A stretch of DNA of 64,000 bases from Breviolum minutum Mf 1.05b.01 (Eukaryota > Sar > Dinophyceae > Suessiales > Symbiodiniaceae), in the NCBI GenBank assembly GCA_000507305.1, contig DF240833.1, forward strand, positions 1-64,000, written 5' to 3'. Shown one piece after another: positions 39,546 through 50,994 of the stretch (positions are counted from its first letter, which is position 1; every line of letters starts with the position of its first letter). The position numbers and the translations under genes are program-made. The notes beneath the pieces are model-generated. The model had not been told where the DNA came from and made no database searches. It saw only the letters and a program-made list of their open reading frames with translations.

Positions 39546-42500
39546 CCAGCAACAACAACACCAACAGCAACAGCAACAGCAACAGAAACAGCAACAACAA
39601 CCGCCACAACAAAAAAACAAACAAAACAAAACAAAACAAAACAAAACAAAACAAAGCTAACAAACAAACAAACAAACAAACAAACAAACAAACAAACAAA
39701 CAAACAAACAAACAAACAAACACACACAAACATAACAAGCACACAAACAATAGTAACAAACAAACAACACACACACAAACATGAAACATATCCATCTAGT
39801 GCAACATATTTCAAATCAATAAAGACCTGAAACAAACCATTCGTGTATATCCAGGTTGTGCACTCTTGTGATATCTCCGAGTTTGGTGGTGCCACCAACT
39901 TCCGTAGCAACTCCAACCAAAGCCTACCCCCAAAAGCACCCGGAACATGGAACTCAAAATTTTCTATGTTCAGGTTCGAGTTGCCTATGCGTGCATATAT
40001 TCAAAATTATGTGTATATATTGGAATATATATATATATATATATGTCTTCACTTTATTTCTGTGGGTTTGATCTGGCAGCCAGCTACTTAAGCTGCCTTG
40101 CAGTCAAGAGACCAAGGCCGAAAAAGAAAAGGCCAGCAGCGAAGAGCAAGACCTGCAGTACTGAAGTTTGATTTGCTGAGTCAGTTTGAGCAAAACTGAC
40201 CTTGGCACTTCGTCAGGTTCCTTGAGCACATGCGTTTTGACCACCATGCAAAGCTTTTAAAATGAGTTTCTTCGAACGGGAAAGAACACTCCTAAAACTA
40301 GCGATGGGCGATCGGAATAAGTCCAAACCCCCAATAGCGGAAATGAATCCAGCAGTAAGCATTTCCATACTAAATAGAAAGCATTCAAAAACCTAGGCTT
40401 TCTCAATGAAGACTACATGACTTACGCCTTGAGCATATGGTACCTATCCTTTTCTTCCACCCTGCCCTTTCAGCCTTCAACAGGGTGGGTGGGTTGTTGC
40501 CGTTCAACGTCTCACGTGCCCAAAGACCCAAGCCGGTGCCCACGTCGGTCAAATAGCCGGTGAAGTGAGTGGTGCAAATGGGCAAGGACAAGCAACGTCG
40601 GGTGATGCCGTTCTGGATGCCTGGAAGTGGTCGGATTGAAAGATGGTAGGTCAATGAAGATATTATCTAAGACTAAGATTCATATAGACATTAGATCTTA
40701 TGTATTTCTATGTGCTGTATCATTGATCTGGGTTGACCAACATGAGGAAACCTGTTGCTTTCCAAAAAATGATCTAAGAGAGTTATAATGTCTAAGCTTT
40801 TGGGAACTGGAGACTTCTCCAGTAACATGCCGTAGCTGTAGCCAAGTTTTCCTCCCAAGTTTTTTGCGACCATAATCGCCCGGGTCGACATGTCCAGTGC
40901 TCCCCAGTGGTAGTTAATTGGATATCTCTGTAGATTGATTTATGAAGGATATGGGCACGAAAAGTTGCTCACTAATGAAATCCGTTGCCAAGAAATTATT
41001 GAATCCTTTGAAACCAGGTTCGGTTCCTGCATGAACCCATTTCTAGTGCCTTGGGAGAATGCAAACAACAGCAAACACTCAGAGGTGTTGTCGTTGCCAG
41101 CACCACCATGCTCCTGTCGAATCATACCAGTCTTGAGGAGTGACAACCTTCAATGATATGATAAGTTTCCACATGGTGGAGGCTTCTCCAACAAGCTTGT
41201 TAACATTTTGTACATATATGCTAAACCGTTCACATCACCAACAGCATTTCTACAAACAAAAAAGAACAAAATTACATAGTAACCCAACCTCAAACCGTCT
41301 ATGTCTTTTAAACTTGCTGTCCCTTTGCCCTCTGTGCACTCCCATTGTTTTCCATGTTTGATGGATAGTCCTTGCAGTAATGCACTAGGCAGCCAGCCAC
41401 CACGGCCAGGGTGGATGCCAACAAATTGGGAGAGTAGCGGCCCTGGTACAAAGCCTCGCAGTCGGACTTGCTGAAGCCAGCAAAGAAAGATCCGAACAAA
41501 AACGCGGCCAAGAGGTGTCCGAATTTGGCGCCGCCGTTCATGATCAAACGTCCTGCGGAAAACTTTTAGCGCAAAGGGGAGCTAGTTGTGTGAAAGTGAG
41601 AAGGCACATGTCGATGGACAATCTTTTGGAAGAATTGAATCTGAAAATCGTCATCAAAACCTTATCCAAACCCTGATTTTCCTTCCATCCTTTAATATCC
41701 ATCCCCGGAGCTACCACCCACATTAATAAGATGTTTTTCAACCTGATGGAAAATCCCATCAAATGTAAGCTTGCATCATCTTCACACCTAGAGGTAAAAA
41801 TCATAGCAAATCTCAAATCCACTTTCCCACTCCTGTATGGCTGGTGTTACCGCTCTGATGAGACACCGTCATACCTCACCACTGTTCAAAAAAGTGGGTC
41901 TGCTCAACAGCAACCTTTGAGGCACTGGTCTGTTCAATGAAATCTCTCCATTTGGGCAAGATTTATCAGCCATGCAGGTGAAATAGCATTTTGCATTCAT
42001 TCCTGAATGATTCATACTAGTGGCAATAGTTTCAGATAGACACGATCAGTGGGATCCTTGACAATCATACTAGCATTGACGGCACTGAGAGTCGGAAGGA
42101 GCAAGAACCGTAACTGTTGCCAATCTGACATCTTCACATTGCCTGATTCTTGTCATTTTTGAAAACATGTCGAAAACAAAAAAAAACAGCTTCGTTTGTT
42201 CAATGCCAAGGGACCCATGTCAATGATGCACAGGGCATTGACAATGCCACTGGTGAAGCACAAAATATTCTGAATCATCAGAAAACCTAGAGCTCTGGGA
42301 AAACAGCAGCAAAACCCAGAAAAAAACGCCGAAGTCCAAGGCCGATGGTGCCAATTAATTTGTTCGTGTTGGCGTAAGAAGATGTCGTTCTGAAACAAGT
42401 ACCAACCTATATATATATATATATACATGCCATATTTACCTTCATGTTTACATAAGAACCAACCAAATGTCGGTAAATGTATAATACATGGATCCTATTC

Positions 42501-44011
42501 CTATGGGAAATGTACATCTAACATGTCGTACATTGATATACAGTTTCATTTCGTGTGTTTTATTCTAGCCAACCCCTGAGACGGAACAAACCCGAACCGG
42601 GTTTAAAGGGCTGAAACTAAACTCCTCTGTTGTCATTGCGAGTGCGTATACGTTTATTGCAACTTTGAAGCGTGTGGCCATGTGTTTCCTAGTCACAAAG
42701 CTGGCATATTTAACCTTTGGCAAAGAATCAATAAGCGGTCCCATGGGACATATCAATCTGCTGATGACCAAAAACCAAGAGAACCATAACCACCAAAGTT
42801 ATGGTAGTGTGTGCCACCCAACTGTTCCGAAAAACTGCTGTAGTCTGCACGATCCTCTGCATTGCCTTGACGAGGGGTGGAGGAATTCTCGGTCATGCAA
42901 AGGCCTCCACAAAGGGCCATCACGATGAAGCCTCAGTGGAGTTGGAATTCATGAACGCAGGGTCCCTACGCTACCAGCTGCTAGCACCCCCCTGCAGAGA
43001 AAATCGCAAATAAAATGCCCTGTGAAGTCATCACCCACACACCCCAAACAAAACACTGGTTCAACCTGCATCTCAATCAAACATATGCAAACGAGGCAAA
43101 TATTTACATTGAAACTTGATAAATTTTATACAAAGGCGTGGACATGACATGGACATTGCAGAGTCTTCCTATGAAACGCTCGATAGGAGTTGCAGCAAAG
43201 TAATAGATCATGAGATCCTGAAGGGTCACCAAAATCTAAGTCGCGACTTCTCCTCAAATAGAAGCATAATTCTCAGAGCATAGGTGCTAATTATAAACTG
43301 GAACCAACAAAACCGGGATGCAAAAACGTCGCAGTGTGTGACATTTTGATATATTCGCTTGTGTGTTGTCACCTGGCCATTATGTTTCAATCATTATGTC
43401 AGTCAATCATTGTCACATTTACAGGATGTGTTTCAACGCATGTGCCACCATATTTCACCGCTCATCTTCCAAGACACTGAAAAGCAAAGGATAATCCGCG
43501 ATGAATGTCACTCCGGTGGAAGGAGATTCGGCGGTGACCTCCTCCGTCTTGGTGAAGGCTGTGGAAACACTGAAGTTCCTGAGGTGAAAGACGGCAAACA
43601 CAGTGACTAGTAACACCTAAATATTTCATGTATGGATCTGGCCAAATTATAATGTTTCGCCAACCTAGGTTTCCCTGAAATAAGGGGATTTCCCTTACTA
43701 AACCACCATTTGGGGTGAGGTCGTGTGAGGTCGCTATAATTTGACCAGATGGATTATCATGAAGGTAGAATGGATCGCTTCAAGAGGAACTTCTGGAGAA
43801 AACATCTCACCTGAACTTAAAGCGCATGATTTTGTGGTGAAAGTTTCAACATGAATGGTGTCTGAAAGTCCAATAATTTCACAGAATTTCCAAACATTTG
43901 TTGCCGAAAGATATCAAAAGCATATTGTTGCCATCCAAGACTCCACAAACCGAAAACACACAAGGCCAAGAACAAGGCACCACGGAGACGTCGGGTCTGT
44001 GACATGGCCAT
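38476..44011 (-). CDS. DUF1275 (YoaK-like) membrane protein, array copy E
   Basis: Exons: 44011-43932, 43578-43470, 42931-42828, 42286-42207, 41874-41833, 41552-41371, 41113-41050, 40620-40475, 40152-40102, 39047-39004, 38556-38476 (stop TAA). Exon 2 has one extra codon (VTAESPS against VTESPS), giving about 328 residues. Donors are GC, GA, GA, GC, GA, GA, GC, GC, GC, GC, with no GT in the whole gene. The first-helix exon reads MGPLG instead of MGLLG. Introns share little with B-D; intron 9 carries the long CAA and CAAA runs. As the rightmost and most 5' copy it has no further copy upstream, so it may mark the original edge of the array. Confidence 0.8.
39477..39780. repeat. (CAA)n, (AAAC)n and (CAAA)n compound microsatellite
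   Basis: Pure CAA run, then AACAAA-type and CAAA runs over about 300 bp, in intron 9 of copy E. It generates several false low-complexity frames on both strands. Confidence 0.95.
43636..43750. mobile_element. MITE-5 copy 1
   Basis: Inverted ends ATCTGGCCAAATTATA and TATAATTTGACCAGAT, 115 bp. Lies in intron 1 of array copy E. Confidence 0.7.
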
Positions 44012-44055
44012 CGCTTTTTTTCGGGCAGAAAATGGGCAGCAAAAATCGACTTCGT

Positions 44056-44070
44056 TTGAGCCAAAAAGCT
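44056..44070 (-). promoter_or_regulatory. spliced-leader relic and trans-splice acceptor, copy E
   Basis: On the minus strand CAG is followed by CTTTTTGGCTCAAACG. TTTTGGCTCAA matches the spliced leader. It lies about 45 nt before the ATG at 44011; the rest of this leader is shorter than in A-D. Confidence 0.65.
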
Positions 44071-44437
44071 GAAAACGGAAGCGCAACTTTGGTGATCATG
44101 AGTGGCAAATGTCCATCTTTTGAAAAGTCTTTTAGACTAATAGAGATTATTGGCATCTATACTAAACATACTCCATACATCATGTGCAACCAAGGTATAA
44201 ATGGGTTGTAACTTATATGCTACCAATCTTGTAAATTGTAAGCACATCTGTCATCATGCGTCATCAAATGTCTGCCCTTGTGCATTGATTATATAAATCA
44301 AATAAACCTCAATTGCAATTCCCAATTCAGATCCATTTCGGAAAAAGTTCTTCTTCAACCTTACTCTTTTTTGTGAACTTTTACTGAATCAAAGCAATTA
44401 AAGTCCACTTTTTTTTGGGGGGGGTCATATTTTTTCA

Positions 44438-44691
44438 TCATACTGTCCTTCCCGCCCAAATCAAACACATCTTCCTGGGATTTTCAAAAAAAAAGGTGGC
44501 CTGAACCATCCATCCTACAACTTCCCTGTTTTTCAACACACCGAACTTTCGGGACCCAAAAATCTGCGCCTCGTGGCTCTGGTGATCGTGATCTGTCATG
44601 AAGGTGAGGCGATAGCGATGTAAGGCATTTTGAGCAAATCCCAGATGATCCGGACCATCATTTGCATAAGTTTCGAAGGTTGCATAAGTTC
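44438..44691 (-). CDS. RluA-type pseudouridine synthase, C-terminal exon
   Basis: TTCAG|GA acceptor. The exon codes ANDGPDHLGFAQNALHRYRL then TF. In RluA-family enzymes the segment after the catalytic core reads (R)xxLHxYRLxF, and this fits. The frame runs on to a stop at 44438; an earlier donor is possible. Follows the exon at 45212 in transcript order, with a MITE-1 element in the intron between them. Confidence 0.6.
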
Positions 44692-44964
44692 CTGAAAGAG
44701 ATGACACTCTTTTGTTCACATCATTGTCATTGTTTGTTTTTGTTTTTGTGTGTGTGTTTTCTTTAATGTTGGGAGACGGAGACAACTTGAAATCAGCTGG
44801 GGGGGGGGGGGGTGATTTGGAGAGTTTCCTCTGTGAGAAAAGACGGCTCATGGCCCTGGAGTTTCATGCTCCAATGTCCAACAAACTCCCAAACAAAGGA
44901 ATGCTTGAAACGTGGAACATATATGAGATTTCTTCAAGATAGGATATGTAGCAAGAACCCGCCA

Positions 44965-45062
44965 CTAGGTGGTGGTTTCAACCCATCTGAAAAATATTAG
45001 TCAAATTGGATCATTTCCCCAGGTAAGGGTGAAAATAGAACATATTTGAAACCACCACCTAG
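44965..45062. mobile_element. MITE-1 copy 3
   Basis: 98 bp with perfect ends CTAGGTGGTGGTTTCAA and TTGAAACCACCACCTAG. Lies in the intron between RluA exons 45212 and 44691. Confidence 0.85.
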
Positions 45063-45211
45063 GCCATTGTTGGGTCATATAGGTCATATAAATGTTGATT
45101 TCGCGATTGCAATTCATTGCAAACTAGCAATCCGGGAGGAAAAAGTGAGGAAAACAAACAAATGCTCCAATTTTTACCCATCAACACACTCCCCACAGTC
45201 AAAGAGCCATC

Positions 45212-45348
45212 CCTCACAGTGACGTGACCAGCATGACTGGTGTGGGCACGAATTTGATGTCGACGTCCCGTGGAGATTTCAACTGCTACCAGGCTCAGTG
45301 CCATGCCACTCGAATGCAAGTGAGCAACGACCTGGATCATTGTACTGG
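45212..45348 (-). CDS. RluA-type RNA pseudouridine synthase, core exon
   Basis: Codes MALSLVAVEISTGRRHQIRA then HTSHAGHVTVRDG. The motif L...TGRxHQIRxHxxxxGHxxxxDG is diagnostic of the RluA/RluC/RluD family, which converts uridine to pseudouridine in rRNA or tRNA. The catalytic HRLDxxSSG exon expected upstream was not found, so activity cannot be judged. Dinoflagellate genomes often join such domains to PPR repeats, and PPR exons lie upstream here. Confidence 0.75.
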
Positions 45349-45682
45349 CTAAGGGATGAAGGATGGGAGTCTCACAAAATGGATTGAAGATGATCCAAGA
45401 AGCAACTGAATGAACTTTTTTCTGTTGGATACTGAGCATACTCAGTACACTACACTTTTATCCAAAACAATGATTGACACTAAATCATTTCACTCATGCA
45501 TGAAAGGCCCTGTGTTGGTTGGCCCCACCACTTGTTGAGAAGTGCCTTTGAATGCATTCTTTGAAAGAAACGTAAAGACACCCAATAGGTCGGATTTTGC
45601 CCCTGCAACACCCCACCTTTCCCCTTCCAACTGATTGTGACCAGTCTACAAGCAAATATACCAAACATTTTGAGCTCCATGA

Positions 45683-45733
45683 TATATATATATATATAAT
45701 TGATATATATATATATATATAAATATAAATATA
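45683..45733. repeat. TA microsatellite
   Basis: Two TA runs split by ATTGA, in the RluA intron region. Confidence 0.9.
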
Positions 45734-46700
45734 GGAACATATTGAAAGAATTTTGTATCTCTTTTTCACCATGTCCAATTTATTATCATCAATCTGAACG
45801 TATCTCCACTTCTCGATCAACATTTCACCTCCCAAGCAGGGCACCTTCACTGTACTTTGTGCCACTTTGCCAACTCCACAACGAGTTGGCGCTGAGCAAG
45901 CCCACTGTGCTGGCACCCTGGGTGGCCGCACAGCACAACGAAGCGGCCGTGAGGACACAAAGCCGTGACCTCGATTGATATGATGGGAGGGAGGGGAGTT
46001 TTCTAGATTTCTTGAGATTTCTATGCATTTCTGTGGGTTTCTGAAGGTTTCTGTAGATTTCTAAAGATTTCTATAAAACATGTATTGTTTCAAAGGAGAA
46101 TGCACATGATGGGAACAAACATGATGAAGAGTTTCATCACAAACATTGGGCTATAGGACCCATGTGCTTCGGGGGAGTTCCCCTTCGGTTTATATCAGTA
46201 TTGTTTGACGGTTGGATGCAGCTCTTCTGGATGGTTGATGACGAAATGTGTGTTACTTCCAACTCTTCAGATTGCTTGAAAATTGGAGAACAGCTACTGC
46301 AAGTTGTTACCTGGTAAGCCACAGACTAGTCTAATTCAAATCCTTTTAAACACTGGATAAACGATGGTTGTATCTTTCCAAAGTTGACCCCTTTTGTTGA
46401 TGGGTACAAGGTCATGAATCTAGGATTAACATCACTGGCGTCAATTGCTATGAAAATATATTTGAAAATTGTCTTCATCCTGTCCAAGAAACAGGGTATA
46501 GATTGATCATGACTTATCAAACCTTATCAATCTATAAGGATTTACACCTGGAAATCCAACTGACTTCTGCTGAATTTGCTGCGTTAATTCCGCCCCTTAG
46601 AAGTGTGAGAGCTCTCAAATTCACACACACACACACATTCAATCAACAAAAAATGACAAAACGAACACTACAACAAGGGTATACACTATAAACCAAAACT

Positions 46701-46804
46701 GTACCCCCGGAAACTAACACGACAACCAAAAATCCACCATTTGAAGATGTATTTCCTATTGAACATGGGGATTTTCCAACATCGTGTTAGTTTTCAGGGG
46801 TGTG
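46701..46804. mobile_element. MITE-4-like element
   Basis: Inverted ends ACCCCCGGAAACTAACACGA and CGTGTTAGTTTTCAGGGGT, 104 bp. The ends resemble those at 60302 (CCC...GAAACTAACA), so the two are probably related. Confidence 0.75.
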
Positions 46805-47053
46805 TAACAAAAATTGTCCACCAAAAAAAAACCTTTGATCCCACCCGACCCAACCAGAAAATATGGGCCCGAGTTGAAACTTGAACGGCTAAATGTCTCT
46901 CAACAAAAACCACCCGGTCCCAGAACAGAAAAAACATCAATGAAACCAAATTCAAATCCTATGACCCCTGCCCTAGAGGTGGTATCAAATATATCAAATC
47001 CCTCTGCTGTTTTTTTGGTACCTTCTCTCTCCCATTTTTGTTTGAGAATGCAG

Positions 47054-47134
47054 CCACAGTAGCATAGCACCATGTAATCGCGTTTCATCTGTCCAGAACA
47101 AAGCCTGATGATGGAGCATGAGCTGTAGAAAATC
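47054..47134 (-). CDS. RluA-type pseudouridine synthase exon
   Basis: TTGCAG|G acceptor and GC donor. Codes SGQMKRDYMVLCYC, matching the (A/S)GxMxRxYxVLCxG strand between the catalytic aspartate and the HQIR motif of RluA enzymes. A second open frame (DFLQLMLHHQALFW) is present but lacks a family match. Confidence 0.6.
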
Positions 47135-48149
47135 CTGCAAGTAACCAACACGTAATCAACATTTCAATCTTCAACTTTAAAGGGTCTACTGTAATCCAAT
47201 AAGAATTCAGAATTCCTGAAAATCATCTCAATCAACTTCCAAAAACTGAAGGGATCCACTTTGGTATCTGTGTGTGTGTTGGTTCATGACAGGTTTTGGT
47301 AGGGATTGAAATCCATTGGGTTCCTCTTTCCCGAAATCTACATTCAGTTTGGCTAAATTGCATCTCTGAATCTGTAGGATTCAATAGTCGAGTCTGGTAC
47401 CGAAACATTAACAAAAGGGTTGGAATATAACTTCTACAGCAATTGAATTATATCTGGATCATACACTGTATACTAGTTCACCAATCTGGATTTATGCAAA
47501 ATGTGGAGACTCCCCACGGAGACTCTCTCTCTTTTCTTGTAGGCTGATGCCACTGGGTTGGACACTATCTAGTAGGTATATGTTGGAAAACTGTATCATG
47601 TATTATGTACGTATATCTATTATGTAGTATTTATGGACAAGTCACCGTGGGTGTATGACTCAAATAAGTTTTGGCAAAGATATTCTGCATTAAAGAGGAT
47701 GTTCTATTTTCATATTGAATTTCAGAAGATAATGCATTGATTCCGAACAATAACCACCAAGTCATACCAATTCACCCAGAAATCAGAAACGTTTCTTCTC
47801 CAACAAGATGCAGCCAAAGCAACTGAAGTCTCAGATCAAAATATGCTTGAGAATTCTTGGCTGCCAGAATTAAGCCACTGCTGGGCACATCTAAACGATG
47901 TAGGAAGCCATGATTCAACTCCTTCAGCGTTCAAAAGGCTGGACTCATTAAATCAGGGGATAGGCAGGGATGTACCCCGGGGAAATCCCTATATAAGCCC
48001 TATAATACTGGGTATTTAATGGGTTATAATCCCCAAGAATCCCTAGAGATTTTAATAAAGCTCTACTCTATACATATCCTGTGCAAAAAATTCACTTGAA
48101 ACCATGAACCCTGCCTTCGTGAACCCAAAGAAAAGGGATGATTAAACAT

Positions 48150-48290
48150 ATGACATCTGACAAAAGTGCTTGCAACTACAATCCAAAATATCCAAGTTCG
48201 TGTTTCAAGTCTCAGTTGTTGAATTCTTTCGAATACCTCGGAGCATTGGGACTCGAAGAACTCCTGTTTGCACTGCTGCAGGGTAACTAA
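48150..48290 (-). CDS. possible exon, unrecognised
   Basis: Open minus-strand stretch containing QQCKQEFFESQCSEVFERIQ then QLRLETRTW. It looks like a helical protein segment. Lying between RluA exons, it may be an insert exon or a chance frame. Confidence 0.3.
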
Positions 48291-48876
48291 GATCCAAATC
48301 CGGGAGGAAAAAAACAAGAAAATCATCCCACAAAACAGCATTGTTGGAACTTAACTCTCCATGTAGAGGTCGTGCTAACCTTCCTTCCTTGAGAAATTCT
48401 ACTGGAAAATTGTTGAGGTTGATATGGAGAGTCGACTGTTTAAATGCGAGGTTTACCAATCAAATACTGATGGACAGTGAGGAAGCATCATGGTTCTTAC
48501 GAACAATGCATACATTGTACATCCTGAGCATAGTCTTCATCAACATCCCACCCAAATCTTGTCGACGATGGGAGTTGGGGATGCAATGATCAATGCTTGG
48601 TGGTTTTTGTCGGTGGTTTAGTATGAGCTAGGAGTGATAGGAGCATGCTCAAAATTAGGAATTTCAAACTGAAGCATCAACGAATCATTGGTGAAATAGC
48701 CACAATTCACTTTATTCACAGCAAATAAATCCAAATAATATCCAAAAAGAATCGTCAAGAAGAGAACTGAAGCATCAATTCCTGATTTCTTCTTTTAACA
48801 GCTCCTAGGCTATGAACTTGAATCATGGCACCTGCCATAATCCCCTGTCATTTTTTTAAAACTTTTTGGATGTTAC

Positions 48877-48942
48877 CATGCCCTCTCCTCATTGTCTAAG
48901 ATGGATTTCGCCGACAATTTGGAACGCAAAAAACTCAAGAGC
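48877..48942 (-). CDS. RluA-type pseudouridine synthase exon
   Basis: GAG|G acceptor and canonical GT donor. Codes LLSFLRSKLSAKSILDNEER then AW. In related dinoflagellate proteins as I remember them, this segment directly precedes the HRLD catalytic motif. The plus strand is also open here (MDFADNLERKKL...), taken as a shadow. Confidence 0.5.
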
Positions 48943-49217
48943 CTCAAGTCACATCTTCGATGCGAAGGATGTGATGAATCAGAGTGGATGCACTTACCTG
49001 GGAATGTCCCCTATAGTGCCATTTGAACAGCATCATATTGAAATTAATATCTTGATATCCGTTTATATACGTTTGACAGATTCCATGAAAACAGCTGTCC
49101 TAGCGTGCTGGGAAGAAGGGTCAACCTAAACACGCTGGAAGCCTGACAAAAAACATGATTTTTTCTTAAGATGTCTGCTTGATTTACTGTTATGGATCAA
49201 AAAATGAAATGCAATAT

Positions 49218-49285
49218 TATATATATATATACTATAAATATATATTAATATATATATATATCATGTATATATATATACTATTTAT
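49218..49285. repeat. TA microsatellite
   Basis: Interrupted TA run; a second one follows at 49507-49560. Confidence 0.9.
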
Positions 49286-49379
49286 ATCTATTTATATGAT
49301 ATTCTATGAGTTTATGATATTAGAGGCACTTCGGTCACGTGACATTAAACATGACAAGTAATTTTAGCACTGTCGCGTC

Positions 49380-49444
49380 CAAGCAGCTGACGATCCACGT
49401 GTTCATCATAAACTTCCCAGTCCGGTGGTTTCAGTACGACCCAC
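49380..49444 (-). CDS. RluA-type pseudouridine synthase, N-terminal exon
   Basis: TACAG|G acceptor and GA donor. Codes WVVLKPPDWEVYDEHVDRQL. VVLKPPxWEV corresponds to the VVxKPxGxxV strand that starts the RluA catalytic domain. Joining it to the exon at 48877 in frame needs one extra G, as in the array genes. Confidence 0.6.
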
Positions 49445-50249
49445 CTGTACCATCCAGTTCCAGGCATGTTTCCAAAATAGCTTATAGTGACACACACACA
49501 CACAATACATATTATATATATATATATATTATATAATATAGGTTTATATACAGTATATACATATAAAAGCAACATGCATTGTGGGTAACAAATTACAACG
49601 GATTGAAATAGCAGTGTTTCTAAAATAGAAGCACTTTCATTTCCAGTATACTTATATTACATCATGTAGAATTACCCGAAAAACTAGGCACGGCAGGGCT
49701 ATACACAAAAAAATGACAATCCATGCGAAAGTGCCCTCGGTGGTCCCAGGTCAAACTACATCAACCCTGTGAAAGAAAAGGTTGGGTGATGCTAGTGGTA
49801 CCCATGCAAAACACCCTACTGTATTATCCAATCTCATTCGCTGGCTGTTCTCTTTTGATCACGAATTCCTATTGTTGCCATACTCCAACAATATCGAGAA
49901 AAATCAATAAGAACAAAATCTACCAGTTCACTTCCCCATTCATGTGGCACCTATCATTGAGATCCAAGAGAATCTTTGGCATCGCAGCCGATGACATGTG
50001 ATCGGACTTCGGTGCTGAGGGATATCGTGTGACGTTGTTGCCATGGGACTCAAAATCGTTGGCCTCGGTTCGGAGATATGTCTTGAATACTACATTTAGA
50101 CATCATGACCTGACAAATTGGCATAATGAACCATTCCAGATGTTCGTGGACTATCCACAAGTCAACAGGGTAAAATAGCATGTTAAATGAATATATGCAA
50201 CATTTGCAAAAACATGTCTCAACAGCAAGCCATGTTGAAACTTGAAACA

Positions 50250-50358
50250 ACTCGATCTTCACCCGGAATTCATTCAAAGGTGGGACTACCAGATGGTACC
50301 CAGCAGTGTTGGACTTGAAATTCGGGGGCCCCGTAAACATCTTCCGGTGGAAATCACC
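50250..50358 (-). CDS. possible exon upstream of the RluA exons
   Basis: CACAG|G acceptor, then GDFHRKMFTGPPNFKSNTAG and YHLVVPPLNEFRVK. No family recognised; the left end is not fixed. Confidence 0.35.
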
Positions 50359-50647
50359 CTGTGAAATCAATAGAAATCCACACAACATCAACATGGTTAC
50401 TGTATATGAACCAGCACAGTTTCAAAGCAACTTTTGGGTTCACTGTCACCCACATCATATTGATAGCCTGTCCGCGTCACTCTGGCTATCTTCAACTTGC
50501 CAAAGCCCACCCCATTGAAATACAGTATCAGAAGATTAGGGGATACTATGAGAGACCAACAAAAATGTGTGATTGTATGAGACCCCGGGGTCCCATTTCA
50601 CCCATTTCAGCTTTCGAATTTCACGTCAAATTGACCAGGCGTTGCGT

Positions 50648-50726
50648 CACCAAGTGAAGAGCAGACAGCAGCTGCTGTGACAACATGTCGTGGAAGGCAT
50701 AGATGGAGACCTCTCTTTTGGAGGGA
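50648..50726 (-). CDS. possible OPR-like exon
   Basis: Open frame coding REVSIYAFHDMLSQQLLSAL then HLVTQRLVNLT. The helical pattern resembles dinoflagellate OPR/RAP-type repeats but is not diagnostic. Confidence 0.35.
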
Positions 50727-50994
50727 GAAAGGTGGAAAAAAGGTCAAAGACATGTGATCATGATTTTATTGTCCAAAGGTACCTTGAAAGCCTGAATATT
50801 TTTTGATGCATTTGGATATATTTGGTTCAAATTTCATCAGGACAGCAACACAACACGTTTCTTTTTTTCTAAAAGGATCTTACAGTAATTTGTGATAGAT
50901 TGGGTGTTCATGAAATCACAATCCTTTGGCAGGCTTTCTCTTGGACAAAGCAAGAAGCTCTGTTAAACAAACCACAAAAACGTCCATGGCAAAA

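Larger units (their letters stand above)
45349..47053. other. intron-like stretch between RluA exons
   Basis: Holds a TA microsatellite, a MITE-4-like element and, at 45840-45960 on the minus strand, a GC-richer open segment (GRFVVLCGHPGCQHSGLAQR) that may be a further exon. Its frame could not be fixed. Confidence 0.35.

Noticed and set aside
39373-39916. Long low-complexity frames on both strands (poly-Asn, poly-Thr, poly-Gln, poly-Leu, poly-Val)
   Set aside because: Translations of the CAA/CAAA microsatellite in intron 9 of array copy E.
48866-49129. Plus-strand reading MDFADNLERKKLKSLKSHLR
   Set aside because: Protein-like, but the minus-strand reading fits the RluA family and has proper AG and GT borders.
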